From Betaproteobacteria bacterium (GTDB taxonomy: Bacteria > Pseudomonadota > Gammaproteobacteria > Burkholderiales > Casimicrobiaceae), in the NCBI GenBank assembly GCA_016720425.1, contig JADKKQ010000009.1, forward strand, positions 151,487 through 215,486: a stretch of 64,000 bases of DNA. The letters are read 5' to 3'. The notes beneath the pieces were generated by a model that saw only the letters and a list, made by a program, of their open reading frames with translations, searched no databases and had not been told where the DNA came from. This document shows, piece after piece, positions 1-9,079 of this stretch (position 1 is its first letter; each line of letters starts with the position of its first letter). The translations under genes were made by a program, and so were the position numbers.

Positions 1-631
1 TCCCCGACTTCACACGCCAAGGCACGATCGCGCCGGTACCCGGATTGCGAAAGACGCTGCAGCGGTGCGACTGGAGTGCAGCCAGGTTGCCCGGGGTGCC
101 GTGTGTCCTCAGGTAGGCCGGCGACGCGCAGATGATGAGTTGCACGGGGAACAATCGCCGGGCGATGACGCCTTCGTGCGGCGATACCCCGAGGCGGAAG
201 CCTACGTCGACCCGGTCCTCCACCCAGTTCCCGATCCGGTCCTCCAGCTGAACGTCGGGCACGATGCCCGGATATTGCTGGCAGAACGCCTCCAGCAGCG
301 GCCAAAGGACGCGTTGGAAAGTCGACCGCGGGCCAACCACACGCAGCGGCCCTGCGATCTCCTCCTTGGCACGCTTTGCCCCCTCCAATGCCTTCTGAAG
401 GCCGCGTAACGCGGGTCGAGCCTCCTCGAGGAACTGGCGGCCTTCGTCGGTCAGCGACATCACCCGGGTCGTGCGGTGAAACAGGCGCACGTCCAACTGC
501 CGCTCGAGTTGGGCCAGCGCCTGGCTCGCAGCCTGCGGCGTGATTCCCATCACGGCGGCTACTTTGCGCAAGCTGCCCAGTTCGGCCGCCGTGACAAAGG
601 TGGTAATGGATCGAAGTTCGTTGATCGCCAT
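1..631 (-). CDS. LysR-family transcriptional regulator (3' part beyond left edge)
   Basis: Reading leftwards from the ATG at 629-631 gives 210 codons of a LysR-type regulator. The N-terminal winged helix-turn-helix covers residues 1-60 (starts MAINELRSITTFVTAAELGS and includes an RVMSLTDEGRQFLEEARPAL stretch). The effector-binding domain follows from about residue 90, with the usual IVPDVQLEDR and GFRLGVSPHEGVIARRL segments. The C-terminus lies outside the window. It is divergent from the aldo/keto reductase genes, the classic LysR arrangement, and a perfect inverted repeat sits 26-41 bp upstream of its start. By family it is a DNA-binding regulator responding to a small molecule; regulation of the reductases is inferred from position only. 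Confidence 0.9.
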   Translation of the reverse strand, partial: MAINELRSITTFVTAAELGSLRKVAAVMGITPQAASQALAQLERQLDVRLFHRTTRVMSLTDEGRQFLEEARPALRGLQKALEGAKRAKEEIAGPLRVVGPRSTFQRVLWPLLEAFCQQYPGIVPDVQLEDRIGNWVEDRVDVGFRLGVSPHEGVIARRLFPVQLIICASPAYLRTHGTPGNLAALQSHRCSVFRNPGTGAIVPWRVKSG

Positions 632-656
632 GGCGGAAGTTTCTTTTTATTGAAAC

Positions 657-672
657 GATTGACTTGTCAATC
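657..672. promoter_or_regulatory. Perfect inverted repeat, candidate LysR operator
   Basis: GATTGAC-TT-GTCAATC is a perfect 7+2+7 palindrome in an AT-richer stretch between the LysR start (631) and the first aldo/keto reductase (815). Inside it is a T-N10-A core close to the T-N11-A LysR box. Position and symmetry support an autoregulatory and divergent operator; binding itself is inferred. Confidence 0.5.
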
Positions 673-814
673 TAACAAGCAACCAATGGCTATTCAAGTG
701 CCAATGCGGCGCCTAGACTGCATTCAGCGAACAAGCCGTAACGACACCGCCCGCCACTGACCAAGAAATACGCATGATCCACGTCACACTCAACAACGGA
801 TTGAGGAGCATCAC

Positions 815-2002
815 ATGAAGCAAGATCGAGTCGACAACCTGCAACGGCGCCAACTGCTGGCGGCTGCCGCCACGCTGGGTTTGGCGCACTGGCTGCCGTC
901 CGCCAGCGCCGCGCCCACGGAATCTTCCGGCACCGGCACGAACAGCGCGACGCACGTCGCAGGTTCCGCGACCCGGCGCCGTCTGGGCCAGCTCGAGGTT
1001 TTCCCCATCGGGCTGGGCTGCCAATGGACTGCCGGTCGTGGCCCGGGAGCCGTCAACGACCTGTACGCCAGCACCACCGACCGGACGGCCGCCATCGCGC
1101 TCATTCGCCGGGCCGTTGATCGCGGCGTCACCCTGATCGACACGGCCGAGGCCTACGGCCCGTTCTTTTCCGAGGAGATCGTCGGCGAGGCGCTGCAGGG
1201 TATCCGCAGCAAGGTCGTCCTGTGCACCAAGTTCGGCTTCGACATCGATCCCCAGACCGGTGCACGACGAGGCGGTCGGAACAGCCGGCCGGAACACATC
1301 CGGCAGGTCGTCGAGGCCCAGCTGCGGCGCCTGCGCACCGACCACATCGATCTCCTTTACCAGCATCGGGTTGATCCGGAGGTCCCCATCGAGGACGTGG
1401 CCGGGACCGTCAAGGCCCTGATCGCCCAGGGCAGTGCGTCAATTCGGGCTGTCCGAGCCGGGTCTGCAGACGATTCGCCGGGCGCACGCCGTGCAGCCGT
1501 TGGCGGCGATTCAGAACGAGTACTCGATGCTGTGGCGCGGCCCGGAAGCGCAGGTCATCCCGCTATGCGCGGAGCTTGGCATCGGCCTCGTGTGCTGGAG
1601 CCCGCTCGGCATGGGCTTTCTCGCCGGCACCGTCACGGGCACCAGCCAGTTCGGAGGCCGGCCGGGATTTCCCGCGCGGCCGTCCCGCGGTTCGCGCCCG
1701 ATGCGCTGCCGGCCAACATGACGCTGGTCGAATTGGTCAAGGTCTGGTCGCGGCGCAAGAACTGCTCGCCGGCACAACTCGCGCTGGCGTGGCTGTCGGC
1801 GCAGAAGCCGTTCATCGTCCCCATCCCCGGCACCACCAACGTGGCCCACATGGAGGAAAACATCCTCGCCGCCTCAGTTTCCTTCAGTGGCGCCGAAATG
1901 AAGGAACTCGATGCAGCCCTGGCCGCCGTCCGCATCCAAGGCGAGCGCCTGCCGCCGGCGGTGCTGGCCGCGACCGGCGTCGAAGCGCCGCCGAAGCGGT
2001 GA
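815..2002 (+). CDS. Tat-exported aldo/keto reductase, middle third frameshifted
   Basis: Aldo/keto reductase of the YakC/AKR13-like type, NAD(P)H-dependent by family. The N-terminus carries a twin-arginine leader (RRQLLAAAATLGLAHWLPSA), so the mature enzyme should be periplasmic. Catalytic landmarks are visible: DTAEAYG (Asp and Tyr), CTKFGF (Lys) and YQHR (His). The open frame is continuous for 395 aa, but residues from about 206 to 287 are nonsense. In the third frame, 1434-1670 encodes the expected family segment (RQFGLSEPGLQTIRRAHAVQ). Two compensating indels, near 1431 and in the CCC run at 1671-1673, would restore the whole protein. It is about half identical to the next gene and probably arose by duplication. 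Whether it is broken in the cell or a consensus error cannot be told here. Confidence 0.85.
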   Translation: MKQDRVDNLQRRQLLAAAATLGLAHWLPSASAAPTESSGTGTNSATHVAGSATRRRLGQLEVFPIGLGCQWTAGRGPGAVNDLYASTTDRTAAIALIRRAVDRGVTLIDTAEAYGPFFSEEIVGEALQGIRSKVVLCTKFGFDIDPQTGARRGGRNSRPEHIRQVVEAQLRRLRTDHIDLLYQHRVDPEVPIEDVAGTVKALIAQGSASIRAVRAGSADDSPGARRAAVGGDSERVLDAVARPGSAGHPAMRGAWHRPRVLEPARHGLSRRHRHGHQPVRRPAGISRAAVPRFAPDALPANMTLVELVKVWSRRKNCSPAQLALAWLSAQKPFIVPIPGTTNVAHMEENILAASVSFSGAEMKELDAALAAVRIQGERLPPAVLAATGVEAPPKR

Positions 2003-2028
2003 ACGAGCGCAATACCAAGGAGCGACGC

Positions 2029-3042
2029 ATGAGCGCGAAGCAGCCAAGCCGCCAGGAACTACCGCAACGTAAGTTGGGCGCCCACGGACCTGTCGTGTCG
2101 GCCCTCGGCTTTGGCTGCATGGGTCTCAACTACGGCTACGCCAACGTGCTCGACAAGGCCGCGGCGATCCAGCTGATCCGCGATGCGTTCGAGCGCGGCG
2201 CCACCTTTTTCGACACCGCCGAAGCGTACGGCCCCTTTACCAACGAGGAACTCGTCGGAGAAGCCTTGGCACCGGTGCGAGACCAAGTGGTCATCGCCAC
2301 CAAGTTCGGTTTCCAGGAGGGCCTTCCCGGCAAAGGCCAGGACAGCCGGCCGGAACGCATCCGTGCCGTTTGCGAGGCTTCGCTGCAGCGCCTGCGCACC
2401 GACCGCATCGACCTCTTCTACCAGCATCGCGAGGACACGGCCGTGCCAATGGAAGACGTGGCGGGGACCGTCAAGGACCTGATCGCCGAGGGCAAGGTCA
2501 AGTATTTCGGCCTGTCGGAAGCGGGGGTCAACTCGATTCGTCGCGCCCACGCGGTGCAGCCGGTCGCCGCCCTGCAGAGCGAATATTCGCTGTGGTTCCG
2601 CGAGCCCGAACGCGAGGTCCTCCCATTGCTGGAGGAGCTGGGCATCGGCTTCGTCCCCTTTGCGCCGCTGGGCAAAGGCTTCCTCACCGGCAAGATGAGC
2701 GCCGAGACCGAGTTCGCCAAGGACGACTTTCGCAGCATCGTGCCGCGTTTCTCGGCGGAGGCCCGCCAAGCGAACCAGGTTTTCGTCACGCTGCTGCAGG
2801 AGATCGCGGCTGCGAAGCGGGCCACGCCGGCGCAGATCGCGCTCGCCTGGCTGCTGTCGCGCAAGCCCTGGATCGTCCCGATTCCCGGCACGACCAAGCT
2901 GCATCGACTCGACGAGAACCTCGGCGCCGTCGCCATCGATCTGACCGCGGACGAGTTGCGGCACATTGACGACGCGCTGTCCCGGCTGCAGGTGCATGGC
3001 GATCGCTACCCGCCGGAGTTTGCGGCGCGAGTAGGTCGATAA
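2029..3042 (+). CDS. Aldo/keto reductase, cytoplasmic
   Basis: 337-aa aldo/keto reductase with the full TIM-barrel pattern. DTAEAYGP carries catalytic Asp and Tyr, ATKFGF the Lys and YQHRED the His; KVKYFGLSEA and the C-terminal IVPIPGTT segment bind the nicotinamide cofactor. There is no signal peptide, unlike its upstream paralogue. The ATG at 2029 is preceded by AAGGAG at 2017-2022 with good spacing, so it was chosen over the longer upstream open frame. The gene begins 26 bp after the previous stop and should be cotranscribed. By family it reduces aldehydes or ketones; the substrate is unknown. Confidence 0.93.
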   Translation: MSAKQPSRQELPQRKLGAHGPVVSALGFGCMGLNYGYANVLDKAAAIQLIRDAFERGATFFDTAEAYGPFTNEELVGEALAPVRDQVVIATKFGFQEGLPGKGQDSRPERIRAVCEASLQRLRTDRIDLFYQHREDTAVPMEDVAGTVKDLIAEGKVKYFGLSEAGVNSIRRAHAVQPVAALQSEYSLWFREPEREVLPLLEELGIGFVPFAPLGKGFLTGKMSAETEFAKDDFRSIVPRFSAEARQANQVFVTLLQEIAAAKRATPAQIALAWLLSRKPWIVPIPGTTKLHRLDENLGAVAIDLTADELRHIDDALSRLQVHGDRYPPEFAARVGR

Positions 3043-3123
3043 GGTCGCCCCATAGCGCGGGACCTGACGCTACGTTTGGGACCTCCCGATGATCCATTCA
3101 ACCACGTGGTGGATTTCACCCTG

Positions 3124-4173
3124 ATGCGAACTGCCGCTATGGCAATCCCCGTCACGGCCGTGTCACTACTGGTCGTGTTGTCCGCGTCTGCCGGAGGTCG
3201 CGAACTGGAAGGTCCGCAGCCGAAGACCGTTCAATCGAGTCAACCGGCCAGGCAAGCTGCGATGAACGCCCATCTTTCCATGGACGATCGCCTGGGCGAC
3301 CTGATGGCCCATCCCGCGTTCGCCGGATTCGCCCCGTTGTTGTTGCCTCGAACCGACCTAGAGATCGACCAAAATGCAAAGCTGGGCAGGATCGGCTCGC
3401 TGCTCCCTTATCACCAGAACGTCGAGCCATCGGATGTTGTGAAAGGGCTGAACCGCCTCATCGACGATGCGGGTGCGGGGCGCCAGGTCTTCTTCGACAT
3501 TTACACGGAGTCCGAGAAGCAGCAGGAGCCCTCAAGAAAGCAGACAGGACTGTTCTTTTTCCGCGGCCGGCCAGGCGCACCCTTCGCGGTCATCGCTCCC
3601 GGCGGCGGGTTCTCCTACGTGGGTTCGGTCCACGAAGGATTCCCCTACGCGGTGGAAATCAACAAGCGCGGGTACAACGCCTTCGTGCTGCGTTACCGGG
3701 TCGGCTACGGCGGAACCGCGGCCACGCAGGATCTCGCGGCGGCCGTGTCGTACATCTTCCGGAACGCGGGTGCGCTTCAGGTGAGCACCGAGAACTACTC
3801 CCTCTGGGGTAGCTCGGCCGGCGCCCGAATGGCGGCCGCCATCGGTACGCATGGCGTGGCTCGGTACGGAGGCAATGCGATCCCCAAGCCGTCCACCGTC
3901 GTCATGGCCTACACCGGTCATTCCGAATACTCAGCAGACGACCCGCCCACGTTCGCCGTGGTGGGAGCACGGGACGGGATCGCTTCACCCGCCACCATGG
4001 AACGCCGCGTTCAGGCACTCAAACAGGCGGGTGTGACCGTGGAGTACCACAAGTATCCGGCAGTCGGACACGGATTCGGCCTCGGAACCGGGACCAGCGC
4101 GGAAGGATGGATCGGTGACGCCGTGCGCTTCTGGGAACGGGCGGGTATCAACCGGACATCGAATGCGCGCTGA
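3124..4173 (+). CDS. Secreted alpha/beta hydrolase (BD-FAE/xylan-esterase-like)
   Basis: 349-aa alpha/beta hydrolase. From the ATG at 3124 it starts with a Sec signal peptide (MRTAAMAIPVTAVSLLVVLS). A TTG at 3076 would add 16 residues before the signal and is less likely. APGGGFSYVG is the oxyanion-hole region, WGSSAGAR the nucleophile elbow (GSSAG), VVGARDGIAS supplies the Asp and VGHGFGLG the His. This arrangement is typical of small esterase/acetylesterase-like hydrolases. It probably belongs to the same transcription unit as the reductases, although the 81-bp gap could hold its own promoter. The ester substrate is not known. Confidence 0.85.
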   Translation: MRTAAMAIPVTAVSLLVVLSASAGGRELEGPQPKTVQSSQPARQAAMNAHLSMDDRLGDLMAHPAFAGFAPLLLPRTDLEIDQNAKLGRIGSLLPYHQNVEPSDVVKGLNRLIDDAGAGRQVFFDIYTESEKQQEPSRKQTGLFFFRGRPGAPFAVIAPGGGFSYVGSVHEGFPYAVEINKRGYNAFVLRYRVGYGGTAATQDLAAAVSYIFRNAGALQVSTENYSLWGSSAGARMAAAIGTHGVARYGGNAIPKPSTVVMAYTGHSEYSADDPPTFAVVGARDGIASPATMERRVQALKQAGVTVEYHKYPAVGHGFGLGTGTSAEGWIGDAVRFWERAGINRTSNAR

Positions 4174-4251
4174 ATCATCACTTGCCACCCGGCACCGCGC
4201 CTCGCGACGATTCTTCTGGCTAACGCAGGTCTCGAACTGGAGAGATGCTCG

Positions 4252-5373
4252 GTGAGCATATGGGTACGAAGTATCGGCATCGCCATTGTTGGGTTGGTCG
4301 CCTGCACATCCCTGATCGGATGTGCCTATCTGCAACACCCAAAGTTCGGTGCGTTGCCCGACGGTACGCGCCTGCAGGCGGTCGAACGCTCGCCTCACTA
4401 CGTCGACGGAGAGTTCCGGAACGTCATCGCCACGCCGATGCGGACGCAAGACAGCAGTTTCGCTTCGAACCTGATGCTGATGCTGTTCGACCGTAACCCC
4501 AACCTTCGACCCGCCGCCGCCCTCCCACTCACTCAAGTCGATTTCACGGCCCTGTTACCCGATGAGGACGTGGTCGTGTGGCTGGGACACTCCTCCTACT
4601 TCGTGCAATTGAACGGCAAGCGCATCCTGGTCGATCCAGTGTTCAGCACCAACGCCAGCCCACTTCCGTATACCAACCTGGCATTCCCAGGCACGTCGCC
4701 TTACACGGCCGACGACCTGCCCCCGATCGACTTGCTGCTGATCACGCACGACCACTGGGACCACCTGGACTACGACAGCGTCAAGGCCCTGTTGCCGAAG
4801 GTTGGTCAGGTCGTCGTCGGACTGGGTGTCGGCGAGTTCTTCGACCAGTATGGCTATCCGGCCGATCGCATCCACGAGGCGGATTGGAACGACGTGCTGG
4901 AACCAGTCCCGGGGTTACGCATCCACGTTCTGCCAGCACGGCATTACTCGGGCCGCATGCTCACGCGCAACAAGACCCTGTGGGTGGCCTTTGCGCTCGA
5001 ATCGCCGCAGCGTAGGCTCTTCTTCAGTGGCGATAGCGGCTATGGGCCGCATTTCCGTGAAATCGGCGAACGCTTCGGCGGGTTCGACCTCGTCGCATTG
5101 GACATGGGCCAGTACGACCAGCGCTGGGCCTATATTCACATGACGCCCGAGGAAGCCGCGCGGGCCGCAGATGACTTGCGGACCCGGACACTGCTGCCTG
5201 CGCATGTCGGCCGCTTCAGCATTGCGCGGCATGCCTGGGACGAACCGTTCGAACGCATCACCACCGCGAGCGAGGGGAGGTCGTATCGGCTGTCGACACC
5301 GAGAATGGGAGCGTGCGGGTCGATCCCTTGTTTTCTCCCAACGAATCGATCAACGCATCGGGCGCCTACGTGA
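4252..5373 (+). CDS. Metallo-beta-lactamase-fold lipoprotein
   Basis: 373-aa protein starting at GTG 4252 with GGAGAG seven bases upstream. A signal peptide with lipobox SLIGC puts the lipidated Cys at residue 24, so the protein is envelope-anchored. The metallo-beta-lactamase core shows the metal-binding THDHWDHLD (HxHxDH), a later LPARHYSGR His, FSGDSGYG Asp and LPAHVGRF His. This is the pattern of NAPE-PLD/UlaG-like hydrolases, which usually act on phosphodiesters or lactones. After the conserved SYRLSTPRMG the reading runs into unrelated residues and overlaps the start of the cupin in another frame, so the last about 20 residues are probably not original. Confidence 0.85.
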   Translation: MSIWVRSIGIAIVGLVACTSLIGCAYLQHPKFGALPDGTRLQAVERSPHYVDGEFRNVIATPMRTQDSSFASNLMLMLFDRNPNLRPAAALPLTQVDFTALLPDEDVVVWLGHSSYFVQLNGKRILVDPVFSTNASPLPYTNLAFPGTSPYTADDLPPIDLLLITHDHWDHLDYDSVKALLPKVGQVVVGLGVGEFFDQYGYPADRIHEADWNDVLEPVPGLRIHVLPARHYSGRMLTRNKTLWVAFALESPQRRLFFSGDSGYGPHFREIGERFGGFDLVALDMGQYDQRWAYIHMTPEEAARAADDLRTRTLLPAHVGRFSIARHAWDEPFERITTASEGRSYRLSTPRMGACGSIPCFLPTNRSTHRAPT

Positions 5374-5645
5374 CTTTCGAGCCAGGTGCGCGCTCTGCCT
5401 GGCACACCCATCCGGCCGGGCAGCGCTTGGTGGTGATCTCAGGTATCGGCCTCACGCAGGAGTGGGGCAAGTCCGTGCAGGTCATCCGCCAGGGCGACGT
5501 GGTTTGGTGCCCACCCCGCGTCAAGCATTGGCACGGCGCCGCGCCGAACAGCGCCATGACCCACTTGGCCGTGGGTGCCTACGTGGATGGCAAGAGTGTC
5601 AACTGGATGGAGAAAGTGACCGATGAACAATACAACGCCCGCTAG
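5313..5645 (+). CDS. Cupin-domain protein, N-terminus apparently lost
   Basis: Single-domain cupin with metal-binding HTHPAGQ and the second-motif WCPPRVKHWHGAAP. Family members carry about 20 residues before the VRVDPLFSPNESINASGAYV segment. Here that leader is absent and the only in-frame start is a GTG at 5313 with no properly spaced ribosome-binding site. The frame is open further upstream into the 3' end of the lipoprotein gene, which suggests a deletion joined the two genes. Partner cupins in similar clusters sit beside carboxymuconolactone-decarboxylase-like proteins, as here. The fold is clear; the intactness is doubtful. Confidence 0.75.
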   Translation: MRVDPLFSPNESINASGAYVTFEPGARSAWHTHPAGQRLVVISGIGLTQEWGKSVQVIRQGDVVWCPPRVKHWHGAAPNSAMTHLAVGAYVDGKSVNWMEKVTDEQYNAR

Positions 5646-6405
5646 GCATCGCAACGTTTCTGCGGCAGCCGCCATGATTCTGATCCTGGGGCTGGTCGTC
5701 GCAACCGCCTGCGACGCTCAGGACACCCAGGAGCCGAGAGCCTCGACCGGCACAACTATCCACTCCGAAATCCTCTCCGCCAAGCAGCAGGCCATTCCGC
5801 TGATCGCGTCCTTCATGGCCGCGAGCGACATGCCAAAGCTCAACGCCGCGTTGAACCAGGGGCTGGATGCGGGACTTACCATCAGCGAAGCCAAGGAGGT
5901 CCTGGTTCAGCTCTATGCGTACGTGGGCTTCCCCAAGAGCCTGAACGCGCTCGGAGAACTGTTGAAGGTGGTTGATGCTCGCAAGCAGCGCGGCATTCAA
6001 GACGCGCCGGGTCGCGGTCCCAGTCGAGCCATCCCGACCGGCGATGAGCTGGTCGCGGTGGGCACGGCCAACCAGACAAAGATCTCCGGTGCACCGGTCA
6101 AAGGCCCGGTGATTGATTTCGCGCCGATCATTAACCAGTACCTGCAGGCGCACTTGTTTGGCGACATCTTCGAGCGCGACAACCTCGACTGGCAAAGCCG
6201 CGAGCTAGCCACGGTCGGCGCGCTGGCCGCCACGCCGGGTGTGGAGGCGCAGTTGCGCTCCCACATGGCCGCCAGCATGCGGGTGGGGCTCACAGCGCCA
6301 CAGTTGCGCCAATTGATCCAGGTGTTAGCCGAGCACGGTGATCCGCAGGCATCCAAGCGCGCGAGTGAGGCACTGGCCCAGGCGCTCGCACTGATGAAGA
6401 AGTGA
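5623..6405 (+). CDS. Carboxymuconolactone-decarboxylase/AhpD-like exported protein
   Basis: 260-aa protein with an N-terminal hydrophobic leader ending ATACDAQ, so exported and possibly a lipoprotein, although the lipobox is poor. Two AhpD/CMD-like repeats follow: residues about 50-120 (GLTISEAKEVLVQLYAYVGF) and about 165-250 (DWQSRELATVGALAATPGVE). The CxxC found in true AhpD peroxidase partners is absent, so thiol chemistry is unlikely. It overlaps the cupin gene by 23 bp, with GGAG about 12 bp before its ATG. CMD, cupin and aldo/keto reductase genes recur together under LysR control in proteobacteria; the reaction is not established. Confidence 0.82.
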   Translation: MNNTTPARHRNVSAAAAMILILGLVVATACDAQDTQEPRASTGTTIHSEILSAKQQAIPLIASFMAASDMPKLNAALNQGLDAGLTISEAKEVLVQLYAYVGFPKSLNALGELLKVVDARKQRGIQDAPGRGPSRAIPTGDELVAVGTANQTKISGAPVKGPVIDFAPIINQYLQAHLFGDIFERDNLDWQSRELATVGALAATPGVEAQLRSHMAASMRVGLTAPQLRQLIQVLAEHGDPQASKRASEALAQALALMKK

Positions 6406-7372
6406 AGCGGGGCCAACGAAACGGTTCGCGAAGGGAAGATCGACGTAATGAACTCGAAAGATCGTGCCGAATACCTCGCTGCCATGGGGATCTGCAATTG
6501 GTAGTCTGACCAGACAGCGCGACACCGGAACGCGAGTGGCTCGTATCGCTTGCGCTGCAGCCATTCACCGGGGCGAGTCCAGTGGCGGCTGTGGGTCGAT
6601 AACGACCGTCCACCCCGTCCGAGCGGATGGCTGCTGGCTGGCAGACGCCAAACAAATGTGTGTCGGCCCTGGTTGCTCGATGCTCGAAGCGGAACGTTGT
6701 TCCGAGCACTTGATCCGCACGGGCAGTGTCCATCAAGTCCAGATCCGACCCGACCACTTGAACCCGCGGCACCGAGCGTTGCGCCACGGCTTGCGATGTC
6801 CTAGAATTGTTGGCGAAGGTGGCCGCGCGCGTCAGCACTGCTCCGTGCGTGACAAAACCACTGGCAGCACCCACGGCGCACAACCAAAATAGCGATGCCG
6901 ACCGGTGCGTGGTCGAGTTCGAGCCTCGACAGCGTAAGTTCTGCTCGTCCTGAGTTTCTGCCAAGCCCGCCCGTGCGCTGGCTTTGTCGTTTCTAACGTC
7001 TTCTACCGGCGCGCCCTTAGCTCGGGTTCCAGGGCGCTCTCCCGACGGCCGTCCGAACTTCACGCAGTCGCTGCATCGCCACGGATGTGACACGCGCCGC
7101 AGGCATCTGGCTCGCGCCAACAAATGCCGAGACGCACTCAACAGTCAGGCACATTTTTCTCCGTTGTTGCGGGTCGGTGGCAGGGCCTACGCTGGTCGGC
7201 GGTCTCGTTCATCCGAGCAAATGATCCATTGGCGGATAACTGATTTGAAATTGATATGTTTATTATTTATTTGGGAGTAATAATGTTAATAGTCATTCCA
7301 TGTAGTTAGTGATAATATTCCCGTTATGGCCCCGTTGTCCGCTCCCGTCCCAACCTGTCCGCAGCTGACCCC
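6406..7372. other. Gene-free stretch with an AT-rich island
   Basis: About 970 bp with no recognisable gene. A long minus-strand open frame (6290-7141) overlaps the CMD gene antisense and shows no family signal. The last 100 bp change character sharply: 7240-7330 is strongly AT-rich in a GC-rich genome. It contains TTGATA at 7251-7256, usable as a -35 box, and an inverted repeat ATTATT (7262-7267)/AATAAT (7279-7284). This stretch lies just before the recombinase module and may be its promoter or its left boundary. Confidence 0.4.
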
Positions 7373-9076
7373 ATGCCCAACTCCCAAACCGCTCCAATCT
7401 CGCCCGGCGTGGCGCTGAAGTCGCTCGCTGACGTGCTCGACTGCATCAACCGGGACGCTCGACTCGATCCGGGTCGCAAGCTCGCCTACAGCGGTGCGGT
7501 TCGAACGATCAGCGCCGTACTCGCCCACCCACCTGAGACGCTGCCGGCCACGATGGGCGAGATCGACCGGTTGTTGCGCGAGCTGCCCTCCCCTTGCCGT
7601 GGTCGATCGAAGAAGACCATCGCCAACACCCGGTCTCGCCTGAAGGCTGCGCTGCTCCACGTCACCGACGCGCCGAAGCTGCCGCCCCACGGGACGCCCC
7701 TCAACCCGGCCTGGGCCCTGCTGTACGACGGCGTCGATGATCTGCGTCTGCGCCACGGCCTGTCGCGCCTGGTCCGCATCGCCTCGTTCCGCGGGGTCCC
7801 GCCGCAGGCGGTCGACGATGCCTTCCTGCAGGACGTCCTGCGCGGCCTCAGCAAGGTCAACTGGGGCCGCGACACGCTGCCGTTCTGGCGCAAGACGGTC
7901 GCGCTGTGGAACGAGGCCGCGGCCTCCGTTGCCGGGTGGCCGCAGCAGCGGCTGACTCCACCCCCCGCCGTGCAGCGCCAGCGGCACCTGTCGCTCGAGC
8001 AACTGCCCGCCTCCTTCCGCCAGGATCTCGAGTCCTACCTCACTTGGGCGAGCGGGGTCGATCGCCTCGCCGACGACGCCCCCACGACACCGCTCAAGGC
8101 GTCGACGCTGCGACAGCGCCGCGAGCACCTGCGCTTGGCGGCGTCGACCTTGGCGGCGTGCCTGGGGAGCCCCGACCCGGTCGAGAGCCTGGCGACGTTG
8201 GTGTTGCCGGCGAACGTGCGGGCGATACTCTCCCGCTACCTCAAGGCGACCGAGGACAACCAGCCGACCACCTTCATCCGCAGTCTCGCCGTCACCTTGC
8301 TGGCGACCGCTCGGCACTGGGTCAAGGCACCCCCGGAACAGATGGAGGAACTGAAGCGGCTCAACGCCAAGCTCGGCAGCACGCCGACCGGGCTGACGCA
8401 GAAGAACCAGGATCTGGTGCGCCGTTTCCAGGATCGCGAGCTCCTGTCCGCCCTCCTCGACCTGCCCGGCACGCTGCGCAAGCAGGCGGCCTCCGGTCGT
8501 TCGTCGACAGCGCGGCGGCTGCGGAAGATGCAGATCGCGCTGGCGATCCGGAGTCTGCTTCCCGCGCCGATCCGCATGCAGCACCTCGCCACGCTGGAAC
8601 TCGGCCGCAGTCTGCAATGGCCCTCGGGGCGCAGTGGGCCCGCCTACGTCGTGCTGCGGCGGGACGAGACAAAGAATGAGGTGCCCCTCGAGTACCCGCT
8701 ACCCGACCACTGCCGGGACCTGTTGCACGAATACCTCGATCGGTACCGGAGCTACGCGACCGTCAAGGACCGCGAGTGGCTGTTCCTGCGGATGGATGGT
8801 TCCCGGACCCCGGACAGCGCACTGCGCGACGGCATCACCAAGGCCGTAGCGCGCGAGTTGGGAATCGCCATGACCCCGCACCAGTTTCGCCACGTGGCGG
8901 CGGAGGTGGCGCTCGACATCCATCCCGGCGCCCTCGGCCTGGTGCGCGATCTGCTGGGGCATCGCAATATCAAGACCACGTCTAACTTCTACGCCGGGAT
9001 GCGCACGCGCGAGGCGGCCCGCGAGTTCGACCGGATCCTCGAGCGCAGCCGCACACCGGAAACGAAGCCGGGTTGA
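7373..9076 (+). CDS. Tyrosine recombinase (long form)
   Basis: 567-aa site-specific tyrosine recombinase. The C-terminal catalytic domain shows the first Arg in APIRMQHLATL, then H503-Q-F-R506, LLGH530 and the nucleophile Tyr540 in TSNFYAG. The about 350-residue N-terminal part is longer than in phage integrases and includes a SAM-like core-binding region. The upstream region is AT-rich and the start has only a weak ribosome-binding site. The gene ends 3 bp before a second tyrosine recombinase, so the two are translated together. Paired long and short tyrosine recombinases recall the TnpA/TnpB pair of Tn554-type elements, but here a serine recombinase is added downstream. Confidence 0.9.
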   Translation: MPNSQTAPISPGVALKSLADVLDCINRDARLDPGRKLAYSGAVRTISAVLAHPPETLPATMGEIDRLLRELPSPCRGRSKKTIANTRSRLKAALLHVTDAPKLPPHGTPLNPAWALLYDGVDDLRLRHGLSRLVRIASFRGVPPQAVDDAFLQDVLRGLSKVNWGRDTLPFWRKTVALWNEAAASVAGWPQQRLTPPPAVQRQRHLSLEQLPASFRQDLESYLTWASGVDRLADDAPTTPLKASTLRQRREHLRLAASTLAACLGSPDPVESLATLVLPANVRAILSRYLKATEDNQPTTFIRSLAVTLLATARHWVKAPPEQMEELKRLNAKLGSTPTGLTQKNQDLVRRFQDRELLSALLDLPGTLRKQAASGRSSTARRLRKMQIALAIRSLLPAPIRMQHLATLELGRSLQWPSGRSGPAYVVLRRDETKNEVPLEYPLPDHCRDLLHEYLDRYRSYATVKDREWLFLRMDGSRTPDSALRDGITKAVARELGIAMTPHQFRHVAAEVALDIHPGALGLVRDLLGHRNIKTTSNFYAGMRTREAAREFDRILERSRTPETKPG

Positions 9077-9079
9077 CAC

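Noticed and set aside
6290..7141. 283-codon minus-strand frame overlapping the CMD gene
   Set aside because: It has no family signal, an Arg/Ser-rich composition and more than 100 bp antisense to a real gene; stretches resembling a signal segment are not convincing.
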